Below, piece by piece: positions 7,980 to 17,301 of a DNA stretch of 64,000 bases (position 1 is the stretch's first letter; each line of letters opens with the position of its first letter). The notes under the pieces were generated by a model. It was not told the origin of the DNA and searched no databases. It saw nothing but the letters and a program-made list of their open reading frames with translations. A program made the position numbers and the translations under genes. Source of the stretch: CAYXLI01 sp964464925 (GTDB lineage Bacteria > Acidobacteriota > Terriglobia > Bryobacterales > Bryobacteraceae); assembly GCA_964464925.1 (NCBI GenBank), contig CAYXLI010000004.1:186001-250000 (forward strand), written 5' to 3'.

Positions 7980-10900
7980 ATGACGCAGATTCCCCCCGCC
8001 CGTTTGACGTTGTCCGGATCGTTCCGGCTGTTTCTGCTGTCCGGCTTGATCTGTGCGCTGCCGGCGTATCCACAGAACGTCACAGGAAGCTTGGCCGGTG
8101 TGGTCCGGGATCCGTCAGGGGCTTCCGTTCCAAACGCGGCCGTCGTTGCCATCAACGACGGCACCAGCGCGTCGTATCAGGCCGTCAGCAACGAGGAAGG
8201 ACAGTACGCGATCCGCACAATCCCGGTCGGCACATACAGGCTGCAGGTGGAAGCGCCCGGTTTCAAAAAATATGAGGCCAAAGGGATCCGGCTCCAGGTG
8301 GATGAAATTGCCCGCGTGGACGTGTCTTTGATCGTTGGGGGCGCGTCGGAAACCGTGACCGTCACTACCGAGGTGGTGCGTGTCGATACCGAGACGGCTA
8401 CCCTCAAGACGGTCGTTGACACAAAGCGTATCGAAGAATTACCGCTGAACGGCCGGAACGCCACGCAGTTGATGAGGCTGGTAGCGGGCGTCACTGCGGA
8501 TCCCAGGGGCGACGTCACCTCCGGGACCACGTACCCGGGTGTCACGCCGGTCTCTGTGAATGGCTCGCGCGCGAACATGACAAACTACATCCTGGACGGG
8601 GCAAACAACAACGATCATTACAGCAACGCTCCGAATCCGATGCCGAATCCGGATGCCCTCCAGGAATTCAGCGTACAAACGAACAACTTCAGCGCGGAAT
8701 TCGGGCGCCAGGCGGGCGGAATCGTGAACGCCATCACTAAGTCCGGCACCAATGAATTTCACGGTAGCGCGTTTGAGTACGTCCGCAACCAGGCTCTGAA
8801 CGCAACGAACTTCTTCTCGCCCATCGTGAAAGGCAGTAAGCAGCAGGACGGTTTGAAGCGAAACCAGTTCGGTGGGACACTTGGCGGACCCGTATGGGTT
8901 CCGAAGCTCTATAAAGGTACCGACAAGACGTTCTTCTTCTTTTCCTACCAAGGCACCCGTCTGCGCCAGGCGCCTGTTCAATCGCAGATCATCGTGCCTA
9001 CAGCCGCGATGCGGGAAGGCGACCTCTCCTCGATCAACAAGCAGTTGAAGGACCCGTTCACCGGACTCAATTATCCGGGCAACCGTATTCCAGCCTCCGG
9101 GATCAGTCCCATCAGCCGGCAGGTTTTGGAACACATCCCATTGCCCACAAGCGGGAACACGACTTTCGCCGCCGCGCCGAACAACTTCGACGAAGATCAG
9201 CTACTCCTTCGGATCGACCAGCAGTTCACCGATAAGAACCGCCTCACAGGCCGCTGGTTCCGCTCCTTCGGTGAAACCCCGGCGTATCTGGACCCAAGTA
9301 ACTATCTCGCACAGAACACAGGCCGCACATGGCTGAACTCGAGCGCAAGTCTTACTGATACGCATACGTTCACGCCGAACCTCACCAACCAGGTTCTGTT
9401 CAGCTTCAACCGCACTGACGGTCTGAACGTTCCCATCTATCCGCCAAAGACCTTCCATGACCTTGGCATCAACATCTTCACCGACGACAAGCCGCAGTGG
9501 TACGTGAGTGTAAATGGATACTGGGGCACCTTGAATTCCGGAGATACAAACCGCTTCCTGCGCGATGAGTACCAGTGGACCGACACGCTGCGTTGGACCC
9601 ACGGCAAACACCAGTTGAGCGTCGGCGGTGAATACGGACGCGGCGCCGATGATGTTACCAACAACTTCCGGGCCAACGGGCGATTCACATTCAACGGAGG
9701 ATCAGCCCCCTTCACCGGAGATTCATTCGGGGATTTCCTGATCGGCAAATTCAGCGACTTTACGCAAGGCGCCGGCGAGTACCGCAATACTCGTTTCAAC
9801 CGGATTGCAATGTTCGCTCAGGACTCCTGGAAGCTGAAACGGACCTTTACACTGGATCTTGGCGCCCGCTGGGAGCCCTTCCTGCCCTACACCGATCTCA
9901 ATGGCCGCATCGCCGCCTGGCATCCGGGCCAGAAATCGCAAAGATACGTGAATGCGCCTGACGGCGTGGTGTTCGTAGGCGATTCTGGCGTGCCTGATGG
10001 CGGATTCCCAATCACCTGGACCAACCTGGCCCCACGCGTCGGCGTTGCCTGGGACGTGTTCGGAAACGGAAGAACATCAGTGCGCGGAGGCTACGGAGTC
10101 TTCTTTGATCAGCCGAATACCATCTCCTGGAACAACCAGGGTGACCAGGCTCCGTTCGGCACCGTTCTCTCGCTCAGCGGCAATGCGGTAAACAGCTTCG
10201 CGAACCCATACGCCGGCGCAATCAACCCATTCCCATCGTCTTTGAATCCCGGCAAGGACGCTTTCTTCCCGCAATTCAGTTCGCAATTCCTCTACACGAA
10301 CGGCATGAGAAATCCCTACGTGCAATCGTGGAACTTCACCGTCGAACACGATGCGGGTGCCGGATTCGTACTGACTGCTTCCTACGTGGGTTCGAAGGGC
10401 ACGCGTCTGGTTGCCATTCGGGAACTGAATCCGGCCGTCTACGCGCCCGGCGTGACAACGGCCACGACGAACCAGCGCCGGTTGTACGCTCCCGGCCTTG
10501 GCTCTACTTCGATTGTGGAACCCGTCGGCAACTCCACCTTCCACGCACTGCAACTCACGGTCAACCGCCGTTTTGCAAAAGGCTTCTCCATCATGGCGAA
10601 TTATCAATTCGGCAAAAGCTTGGATGATGCCTCCGCAAACAAGGGAACAGGTGTCAATCGGACCAATCCCTACGATCAGAGATTCGATAAAGGCCGCTCC
10701 GATTTTGATCGAACCCATGTCTTTAATCTGTCGGGATTGTGGGAACTGCCCGCTCATTTTGGCAACCGGGCGCTGGAGGCAGTTGCGGGAGGCTGGAACC
10801 TGAACGGAATAATCAGCCTGATGAGCGGTTATCCCTTCACGGTAGGCAGCGGTGTCGATAGTGCTCGTACCGGTGCGGGCGGGCAGCGCGCCATCTTGGT

Positions 10901-11240
10901 GGGTGATCCGTATTTTCAGGGCGGCCGCTCAAGAGCATCGCAGATAGCCGCTTGGTTGAATCCGGCTGCCTTCGCCGCTAACGCAATTGGCACATACGGC
11001 ACGTTAGGGCGCAACACGTTCGAGGGTCCCGGCTACGCCAACGTAGACGTCGGGCTCGCTAAGAACTTCCGCATCAAAGAACGTTGGACGGCCACACTCC
11101 GCTTCGAGGCGTTCAATGTCCTGAATCGCGTCAATCTCATGCCGCCGAATTCCAGTTTGAGCAGCGGCGCCAATTTCATGCGAATCACAAGTGCTTACGA
11201 TCCGCGCATTCTGCAGATCGCGCTTCGTCTCACCCGTTAG
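7980..11240 (+). CDS. Oar-type TonB-dependent outer-membrane receptor with carboxypeptidase-regulatory-like domain
   Basis: A 1086-aa outer-membrane protein. After a signal peptide (about 1-33) comes a carboxypeptidase-regulatory-like beta domain (about 36-120: GSLAGVVRDPSGASVPNA), then a plug domain (IEELPLNGRN and the ILDGANNNDHYSN stretch) and a long beta-barrel ending in aromatic/hydrophobic strands. A strong Shine-Dalgarno (AAGGAGGT, 7967-7974) fixes the ATG at 7980. Such receptors are abundant in Acidobacteriota and are thought to move oligosaccharides or other large substrates. No SusD-like partner is present next to it. The stop overlaps by three bases the stop of the convergent Asp-box protein gene. 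Confidence 0.93.
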   Translation: MTQIPPARLTLSGSFRLFLLSGLICALPAYPQNVTGSLAGVVRDPSGASVPNAAVVAINDGTSASYQAVSNEEGQYAIRTIPVGTYRLQVEAPGFKKYEAKGIRLQVDEIARVDVSLIVGGASETVTVTTEVVRVDTETATLKTVVDTKRIEELPLNGRNATQLMRLVAGVTADPRGDVTSGTTYPGVTPVSVNGSRANMTNYILDGANNNDHYSNAPNPMPNPDALQEFSVQTNNFSAEFGRQAGGIVNAITKSGTNEFHGSAFEYVRNQALNATNFFSPIVKGSKQQDGLKRNQFGGTLGGPVWVPKLYKGTDKTFFFFSYQGTRLRQAPVQSQIIVPTAAMREGDLSSINKQLKDPFTGLNYPGNRIPASGISPISRQVLEHIPLPTSGNTTFAAAPNNFDEDQLLLRIDQQFTDKNRLTGRWFRSFGETPAYLDPSNYLAQNTGRTWLNSSASLTDTHTFTPNLTNQVLFSFNRTDGLNVPIYPPKTFHDLGINIFTDDKPQWYVSVNGYWGTLNSGDTNRFLRDEYQWTDTLRWTHGKHQLSVGGEYGRGADDVTNNFRANGRFTFNGGSAPFTGDSFGDFLIGKFSDFTQGAGEYRNTRFNRIAMFAQDSWKLKRTFTLDLGARWEPFLPYTDLNGRIAAWHPGQKSQRYVNAPDGVVFVGDSGVPDGGFPITWTNLAPRVGVAWDVFGNGRTSVRGGYGVFFDQPNTISWNNQGDQAPFGTVLSLSGNAVNSFANPYAGAINPFPSSLNPGKDAFFPQFSSQFLYTNGMRNPYVQSWNFTVEHDAGAGFVLTASYVGSKGTRLVAIRELNPAVYAPGVTTATTNQRRLYAPGLGSTSIVEPVGNSTFHALQLTVNRRFAKGFSIMANYQFGKSLDDASANKGTGVNRTNPYDQRFDKGRSDFDRTHVFNLSGLWELPAHFGNRALEAVAGGWNLNGIISLMSGYPFTVGSGVDSARTGAGGQRAILVGDPYFQGGRSRASQIAAWLNPAAFAANAIGTYGTLGRNTFEGPGYANVDVGLAKNFRIKERWTATLRFEAFNVLNRVNLMPPNSSLSSGANFMRITSAYDPRILQIALRLTR

Positions 11241-12283
11241 TTAACAATGGCGCTCTCATCGAAAATGGCATGGTTGATGACGGTTCGCCCATCCGACGTG
11301 AATACGACATGAATCTTCCCGTCCCGCGTCTGAATCGCGTACGGGTAGGCATACTCGTTCCGGCCTTCTGCGATGTTGCGCTTATGCGGATAGCTCTTGT
11401 CGCCGTCGGTAGAGAGCGCCACGGTCAGCGGTGTTCGCCGTGTCATGCTGTCGTTGTACACCAGCAGCAGATGGCCATTCTGCAATCGAAGAAGATCTAT
11501 GGCGGCGTTCGGGTTTGGGAATCCGGTTTCCTTCCCGGCGCTCCATGTCTTGCCCCCATCATGCGATTCGCTCCGCACGATGAAACCTTTCGATCCCGCT
11601 CCGTAACCGCCTCCACGGCGGCAATACGCCACGAGTTCCGGCGAGATGAGCGCCGCTACCGCAGGCTGCAGAGCTCCCACAGGACCATGAATGCGGTTGC
11701 TCTCCGTCCAGACCTTCGATCGCGGATTGTAGCGGAGAAAGAACGACGCAGTGTCCGCCCCGACCACTTCCGTATCGAATCCCGTCTCTTTCCAAATGGG
11801 AAGCAAATAGTCGCCATCCGCAAGCACGACCGGTTTCCCGCGAACCATGGTTCCCTCTTCGAAGTTTGTTACCGAGCTATCCGACCAGGTTTTCGCTCCA
11901 TCGTTCGAGATCTTCACCGCGATTCGGGAAGTAGACCACGTCGAGCCTGGGCGGATCACGTACCACAGCCATACGATTCCATCGGGAGCCTGCCAGACTA
12001 CCGGATTGCCAACCGAATAAAATGGATCCCGCGCCAGCACCACCGGCTCGCTCCAGTGATCAGTTCCTCTCGATCGTCGCGAGCCCCAGACCGCCGTGCC
12101 GGGCTGATACTCACCATCTCCTCCATACCAGGCAAGAAAGAGATCGCCGTTCGCCAGTTCCGTGATGGATGCGGGATGCTTATATCTCCCGGTCGGTGTT
12201 TCCGGCCCAAACACTCGTTCGATAAGCACTGGTTCTCCGGCGTGCAGGAGCCCCGCCGCTACGACAATCGCCGCAATACGCAT
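11237..12283 (-). CDS. Secreted Asp-box (sialidase-fold) protein A
   Basis: A 348-aa exported protein with a short signal (MRIAAIVVAAGLLHAG). The body is a six-bladed propeller of the BNR/sialidase type. Asp-box motifs are visible as NDGAKTW, HDGGKTW and the degenerate TDGDKSY. An early YKHPASI segment sits where sialidases carry the FRIP motif. Proteins of this type include exo-alpha-sialidases and lyases or hydrolases acting on other acidic sugars, so substrate cannot be read from sequence. ATG 12283 is preferred over the TTG at 12289 because it starts the signal peptide directly. It is divergent from Asp-box protein B, with 23 bases between the start codons. Confidence 0.8.
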   Translation of the reverse strand: MRIAAIVVAAGLLHAGEPVLIERVFGPETPTGRYKHPASITELANGDLFLAWYGGDGEYQPGTAVWGSRRSRGTDHWSEPVVLARDPFYSVGNPVVWQAPDGIVWLWYVIRPGSTWSTSRIAVKISNDGAKTWSDSSVTNFEEGTMVRGKPVVLADGDYLLPIWKETGFDTEVVGADTASFFLRYNPRSKVWTESNRIHGPVGALQPAVAALISPELVAYCRRGGGYGAGSKGFIVRSESHDGGKTWSAGKETGFPNPNAAIDLLRLQNGHLLLVYNDSMTRRTPLTVALSTDGDKSYPHKRNIAEGRNEYAYPYAIQTRDGKIHVVFTSDGRTVINHAIFDESAIVN

Positions 12284-12306
12284 ATGCAATATTGTGAGGC
12301 AATACC

Positions 12307-13362
12307 TTGACGCGCATCCTTTTGAGCTTCGCCCTCCTTGCGCCGCTTCACGTCATGGTTTACCGGGAGCCCGGCCGGCTGGGAGGTTGGCCGGCAAATC
12401 ATGGGATCTGGTCCTGGGGCGACGAGATACTGGTCGGCTTCAGCGCCGGTTATCATAAAGTCGCGCCCGCCGGCCGTCACCAGCAGGATCACGATAAACC
12501 GGAAGAACCTCGTCTCGCGCGCAGTCTCGATGGCGGCAAGACGTGGACAATCGAAGCCAATCCCGACCTGCTCCCTCCGGCTCAAGGTGGCCGCGCCCCC
12601 TCTGACCTCAAGGAACCGATCGACTTCCAACGTCCCGGCTTCGCTATGACCCTTCGCTTTCTGGATTCGCATACCGGTCCGTCCTTGCTTTGGTTCACGT
12701 ATGACAAGGGACACCGCTGGCAGGGTCCGTTTCACTTCCCGCAGTTCGGAAAAGGAAGTGCTGCTCGGACCGATTACATCATCGAGGGAAACCGGACTGC
12801 GCTCGCCTTTGTGACTCAAGCCAAGGAAAACGGGCGCGAAGGCCGGCCGGTCTGCGTGCGCACAACGGATGGCGGCCTCACCTGGAAGTTCTTGTCTTAT
12901 TTAGGAGAGGAACCGGGCGGCTTCGCAATCATGCCGTCTACGGTTCGCTTGCCCGACAAACGCCTCCTCTCGACCGTGCGCGTCCATGAAGGGCAAAGCA
13001 ACCGGATAGATGCTTATATCTCTGACGACGATGGTTCCAGTTGGCATTTTCAAGGCGCTGTTGCCGGCACGGGCGCCTTCAACGGCAACCCTCCGAGTCT
13101 ACTTTTGCTGAACGATGGCCGCATCTGCGTGACCTATGGATTCCGGGCACAACCGTATAGCATTCGCGCTCGCCTGAGTAGCGACGGGGGAAAGACCTGG
13201 GGACCGGTGCTGGCCATCCGGGGCGATGGTGCCGCCTGGGACATGGGCTATCCGCGCACTGTCCAGCGTCCGGACGGGAAGCTCGTGACCGTCTACTATT
13301 TCAACGATGCGCCGCACACCGAGCGGTTCATCGCAGCAAGCATCTGGGACCTTCCGAAATGA
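12307..13362 (+). CDS. Secreted Asp-box (sialidase-fold) protein B
   Basis: A 351-aa protein with an N-terminal hydrophobic segment (signal-like) and four clear Asp-boxes spaced along the chain: LDGGKTW, TDGGLTW, DDDGSSW and SDGGKTW. This is the sialidase/neuraminidase propeller signature. A YREPG segment near residue 17 lies where FRIP is expected. The TTG start at 12307 keeps the signal segment; the next ATG (12355) would lose it. Its stop overlaps the next ATG (ATGA, 13359-13362), so it is coupled to glycosidase-like protein B. The two proteins probably act on the same extracellular or periplasmic glycan. Calling it a true sialidase would need the arginine triad to be confirmed by structural alignment. 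Confidence 0.82.
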   Translation: MTRILLSFALLAPLHVMVYREPGRLGGWPANHGIWSWGDEILVGFSAGYHKVAPAGRHQQDHDKPEEPRLARSLDGGKTWTIEANPDLLPPAQGGRAPSDLKEPIDFQRPGFAMTLRFLDSHTGPSLLWFTYDKGHRWQGPFHFPQFGKGSAARTDYIIEGNRTALAFVTQAKENGREGRPVCVRTTDGGLTWKFLSYLGEEPGGFAIMPSTVRLPDKRLLSTVRVHEGQSNRIDAYISDDDGSSWHFQGAVAGTGAFNGNPPSLLLLNDGRICVTYGFRAQPYSIRARLSSDGGKTWGPVLAIRGDGAAWDMGYPRTVQRPDGKLVTVYYFNDAPHTERFIAASIWDLPK

Positions 13363-15716
13363 TCACGCGCCGGACTGTAATACGCAGTGTGCCGCTCGCG
13401 TTGACTATGCCGCGTCGTGCTCACGCCCAATCGGTTGACTTCAGCAGCGCTGTCATCCTTGTCCGGCCGGGCTTTCTTCCTCAGGCTGAACGCACGGCCG
13501 CACTCGTCCTTTCCGAAGAACTCGAAAAGCGCTCAGGCGTCCGGTTGAAAACCTCGACCGTATGGCCGAATTCCGGACCCGTGATTGCCATCACGTCCGA
13601 GCCGGATGTCACCGCCTGGAATCGCACGATTCCTCCCTGCCGGGCCGGAGCGGAGGGCTACCGCATATTTCTCGACACCCGCCGATCCGCCGGCCCTGTC
13701 ATTTGGATCGTGGGAAAAGATGCGCGCGGAACACTGTTCGGTGTCGGGCACCTTCTGCGCCGCATGGATTGGGCGGACGGCCATCTGTCGCTGGCGCTCG
13801 GAATCGACGTCACTACATCTCCGGCGTACCCGATTCGAGGCCATCAACTCGGCTATCGCGCGCAAGCGAATTCATACGATGCGTGGGACCAGGCCCAATT
13901 CGAGCAGTACATCCGCGAGTTGACCTTTTTCGGGGTGAACAGTATCGAGGGTATCCCCCTCGAAGATGATCGTAAAACGCCGGTGATGAAGGTGCCTCGC
14001 CGGGAGATGAACCGCGCCATCGGCCGCATCTGCGAAAAGTACGGTCTCGATTATTGGGCTTGGATACCGGCGGACTTTGACTTGAACGACCGTGACTTGC
14101 GCGAAAGGTTTCTTGCCGGTTGTGCGGAGTTCTTCAAGGACACACCCGTACTGCATGGCATCTTTTTTCCTGGCGGGGATCCCGGCCATAACCCACCCGA
14201 GTTGGTCCTTCCCTTCCTCGAGGATATGGCGGCTGTTCTCCTGCCCGCCCACCCGCAGGCTCGCATCTGGATCTCCCTTCAGTGGTTCACGCCTCCGCAA
14301 GTCGATGCGATCTACAAATACATAGAGGAAAACTCTCCCGGGTGGTTTGCAGGGCTGGTCGGAGGTCCCTCAAGCCGTCCGATTCCCGAAACGCGAGCCC
14401 GTTTATCGAAACGGTACAGGCTCCGCGATTATCCCGACATTACGCACAACAAACTGTGCCAGTACGAAGTTCCATCATGGGATCAGGCCTTCGCTCTCAC
14501 TCTCGGCAGAGAGGCAGTAAATCCCAGACCATCTGAGTTCGCTCTCATCCACGGCCGGCTCGCGGCGTACACCGATGGCTTCATATCCTACTCCGACGGT
14601 GTGCACGACGACGTGAACAAAACAGTCTGGAGTGCGTTGAGTTGGAATCCCGTCGCAGCCGTTCGCGACATACTGTCCGATTATGCCCGCGTCTACTTCC
14701 ATCCCGCGATCGCCAACGAAAGCGCTGATGCCATCCTCTCGCTGGAGAGGAACTGGCGAGGACCTCTGATTCACAATGGTGCGGTCGAAGCAACGCTCCT
14801 CGAATGGCAAAAGCTCGAACATGCCGCGCCGCAGTTGAAAGCGAACTGGCGTTGGCAGATGTGTCTCTTGCGCGCTCACTACGACGCATACGTACGCCAC
14901 CGGCTTCTCAACGAATCCAAGTTGGAATCAGAAGCCAATGCAGTGCTCCTGAGCGAGGCCGGCAACGGTGCCGATCAGGCGATGGAGAAGGCCGCTGCAG
15001 TTCTCAATCGCGCCGTATCGAACCCGGTCAGTCCCGGGTTGCGCAGCCGCATCGAGCGTCTGTGCGCACAGCTATATGACTCTATCGGCCTGCAGACCAG
15101 CGTCGTGAAGTATCACGCCATAGGCGCCGAACGCGGCGCGGTTCTCGATTTTGTGGACTATCCGCTGAACAATCGCTGGTGGCTGGAAGACGAGTTTCAG
15201 AAGATACGCGCGCTCGGCTCCGAAAGCGCGAAGGTTGCGCGGCTTCACGAACTCGCAACCTGGGAACAGCCCGGCCCTGGCAGCTTCTACGATGATGTAG
15301 GCAACATCGCGCGGTCGCCGCACGTCGTGCAGGCAGAGGCAGACACGGCGGCCGAAACCGCGAAATCTCCGCACCCGACCTTCTGGTGGTGGGATCAGGG
15401 TAAGAGCAGGGCACGCCTCTCTTGGCAGACAACCATGTGGCCTGCTGCCATGGTCTATGAGGGCGTTGACCCGAATACGTCATACGTGGTTCGGTCCACC
15501 GGCTACGGCCAGGCATTATTACGCATCAATGGGGAACGTGTCACGCCAACGAAGAACGGCAAAGAGATGGGTGAGATCAAGGAATTTCCGGTTCCCGGAA
15601 AGTTCGTGCGGACCCGCAGACTGGTTCTAACCTGGGATCTTCCGCAGGATGAGGAGCAATTGAATTTTCGCCGCAAATCCCGGCTGGCGGAAGTCTGGTT
15701 GATCGCTCGGCCTTGA
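13359..15716 (+). CDS. Secreted glycoside-hydrolase-like protein, paralogue B
   Basis: A 785-aa protein with a twin-arginine-like leader (TRRTVIRS). It parallels paralogue A from end to end: the N-terminal domain (SAVILVRPG, GKDARGTLFGVGHLL), YPIRGHQLGYRAQANSYD, FFPGGDPGH, the SYSDGVHDDVNK block, the PLNNRWWL block and PGPGSFYDDVGN. These shared blocks mark likely active-site or structural elements of an uncharacterised family with a hexosaminidase/glucuronidase-like N-terminal domain. It is coupled to Asp-box protein B upstream (ATGA) and followed after 45 bases by an IclR regulator. The D/H/N-rich blocks are candidates for catalytic residues, which I cannot assign. Confidence 0.8.
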   Translation: MITRRTVIRSVPLALTMPRRAHAQSVDFSSAVILVRPGFLPQAERTAALVLSEELEKRSGVRLKTSTVWPNSGPVIAITSEPDVTAWNRTIPPCRAGAEGYRIFLDTRRSAGPVIWIVGKDARGTLFGVGHLLRRMDWADGHLSLALGIDVTTSPAYPIRGHQLGYRAQANSYDAWDQAQFEQYIRELTFFGVNSIEGIPLEDDRKTPVMKVPRREMNRAIGRICEKYGLDYWAWIPADFDLNDRDLRERFLAGCAEFFKDTPVLHGIFFPGGDPGHNPPELVLPFLEDMAAVLLPAHPQARIWISLQWFTPPQVDAIYKYIEENSPGWFAGLVGGPSSRPIPETRARLSKRYRLRDYPDITHNKLCQYEVPSWDQAFALTLGREAVNPRPSEFALIHGRLAAYTDGFISYSDGVHDDVNKTVWSALSWNPVAAVRDILSDYARVYFHPAIANESADAILSLERNWRGPLIHNGAVEATLLEWQKLEHAAPQLKANWRWQMCLLRAHYDAYVRHRLLNESKLESEANAVLLSEAGNGADQAMEKAAAVLNRAVSNPVSPGLRSRIERLCAQLYDSIGLQTSVVKYHAIGAERGAVLDFVDYPLNNRWWLEDEFQKIRALGSESAKVARLHELATWEQPGPGSFYDDVGNIARSPHVVQAEADTAAETAKSPHPTFWWWDQGKSRARLSWQTTMWPAAMVYEGVDPNTSYVVRSTGYGQALLRINGERVTPTKNGKEMGEIKEFPVPGKFVRTRRLVLTWDLPQDEEQLNFRRKSRLAEVWLIARP

Positions 15717-15761
15717 TGCAGACTCGGCAGTTGTAACGCAGGGACGGTAGGATGTGAAGTA

Positions 15762-16598
15762 ATGAAGGTGAAGGGTGTAAAACGGGGCCGATCGAAGGCG
15801 GCCACCCCCGAGACGCGGCCGGTGGCTCAGAAGGCCGACCAATCTTTATCGAGAGCGCTCGAGAAGGGATTGCAGGCAATCGAGTTCTTGTCACAGGCGC
15901 CGGACGGGCTCAGCCTCTCCGATGCGGCCGCGAAACTCGAGCTCTCGAAGCCCTCGGCATTCCGGATCCTGCGAACACTCGACAGCCTCGGGTATGTGAC
16001 AAAAGCTTCGGATGGCAAGTACTCGGTTGCGGGCGGGCCAGCCCGGCACCTGTCCTCCCGTTCTGTCCAGAAGCTGATTCAACTCGCCGCCGAGCCCCTG
16101 CAGCAATTGGTCCTGGAGTTTCGCGAGACCGCGACGCTGGCGGCTCTTTTCGACAATCACATCGAAGTAGTGGCAGTGGTAGAGAGTCCGGAGTTGATCC
16201 GCATGAGCAACACTTTGGGCCGCATTCTTCCGCCCCACGGCAGTTCGCTTGGCAAAGCAATCGCGGCATTCCTGGATATCCACACACGCGAACACCTTCT
16301 TCGCAGCTACGGAACGGCCGCATTGACTCCTCACACGACCACGGACTCTCTCGCCCTTAGCCGCGAGTTTGATCAAATTCGCGCCAGAGGACATGCCGAA
16401 GACTGGGAAGAAAGCACTCCGGGCGGCGTCTGCTTTGGAGCACCGATACTCCGGCCGGGCGGCGCTCCGGTGGGAGCAATCTCTCTTTCGCTCCCGAAGA
16501 TGCGTCTCGACAGCGATGACCGGCAGCGACGCATCACCAAGGCCGTTAGACAGGCCGCCACCGCTATCTCACGTAGCGCGTTCGGCGTTGAGGCTTGA
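15762..16598 (+). CDS. IclR-family transcriptional regulator
   Basis: A 278-aa DNA-binding repressor or activator. After a basic N-terminal tail, the winged helix-turn-helix spans about residues 28-90 (ALEKGLQAIEFL, KPSAFRILRTLDSLGYV). The IclR effector-binding domain follows (about 100-270: ATLAALFDNHIEVVAVV, LPPHGSSLGKAIAAF, CFGAPILRPGGAPVGAISL). IclR proteins usually sense small organic or sugar acids and control adjacent catabolic genes. Its place between the secreted enzymes and the two aldolase-type genes makes it the likely local regulator of this locus. A candidate target is the shared-promoter region at 6938-6992 (inference). Confidence 0.92.
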   Translation: MKVKGVKRGRSKAATPETRPVAQKADQSLSRALEKGLQAIEFLSQAPDGLSLSDAAAKLELSKPSAFRILRTLDSLGYVTKASDGKYSVAGGPARHLSSRSVQKLIQLAAEPLQQLVLEFRETATLAALFDNHIEVVAVVESPELIRMSNTLGRILPPHGSSLGKAIAAFLDIHTREHLLRSYGTAALTPHTTTDSLALSREFDQIRARGHAEDWEESTPGGVCFGAPILRPGGAPVGAISLSLPKMRLDSDDRQRRITKAVRQAATAISRSAFGVEA

Positions 16599-16607
16599 TT
16601 CCGGGAC

Positions 16608-17291
16608 TTATTCCAGGAACCGGCTGCTCAGACCCTCCAGCGTGAACTGCTCGCTTCGCACATAGTCCATCAGCTTTCGTTCTCTGGCACGCACAGCATC
16701 CACGGCGCCGCGCAACTCGTCCACACTGCAATTGGGAATTGAGATCAGCCCGTTCTCATCGCCATGAAGCAGGTCGCCGGGCCGAACAACGAATCCATCC
16801 ACCTGCACCGGCACGTTGACGCGCACGATGTGAAAATACGCGTGGCTGGCCACGGCGCCGCGTGCGAAATAATGCATGCCCATCGCACGCACTTCAGGGA
16901 TGTCGCGCACTGAGGAATCGCTAACCAGGCCCACCGCACCGAGGCGGGTGAAGATGGTCGCCATCACCTCGCCGCAATGAGCCGAAAGATCGTGCGCACC
17001 GCCAATCTCCTGCATCACAACGACTGCCGGTTTCGGCGATCGATCGATCGCCCGGAACAGTTCTACGAACGTCGCTCGATCCAACTCCGACATCTGCGAA
17101 ACCGTTTCCACCTGTGCGGTGACGGCATAGCCGCACATACGCCCTAATTCCGGAAACAGGCATCGCACGCTCTCAGGCGCGAATCCGTCATGCCGGGGGC
17201 GGATCTTCAAATCTTCAATGGCGTTGGACAGCGTGGGCGAATCCACCGTCCTCAGGTATGCGATTCTGTCTTCTTTCAAACTCGGTTCCAT
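16608..17291 (-). CDS. RraA-like aldolase/decarboxylase family protein
   Basis: A 227-aa protein of the RraA/HMG-aldolase fold. The metal and substrate motif is visible: GE at 107-108, followed by D125 and RD at 129-130 (SDSSVRDIPE). Enzymes with this motif cleave 4-hydroxy-4-methyl-2-oxoglutarate or decarboxylate oxaloacetate, and relatives occur in sugar-acid pathways; true RraA regulators of RNase E lack the need for such context. Convergent with iclR (nine bases apart). It is transcribed after the HpaI-type aldolase with ten bases between them, so the two form an operon and probably handle consecutive or alternative keto-acid steps. Confidence 0.85.
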   Translation of the reverse strand: MEPSLKEDRIAYLRTVDSPTLSNAIEDLKIRPRHDGFAPESVRCLFPELGRMCGYAVTAQVETVSQMSELDRATFVELFRAIDRSPKPAVVVMQEIGGAHDLSAHCGEVMATIFTRLGAVGLVSDSSVRDIPEVRAMGMHYFARGAVASHAYFHIVRVNVPVQVDGFVVRPGDLLHGDENGLISIPNCSVDELRGAVDAVRARERKLMDYVRSEQFTLEGLSSRFLE

Positions 17292-17301
17292 GTTCGTAAT
17301 G

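Noticed and set aside
11084..12310. 408-codon plus-strand frame opposite Asp-box gene A
   Set aside because: No recognisable motif, and the opposite strand encodes clear Asp-boxes and a signal peptide.
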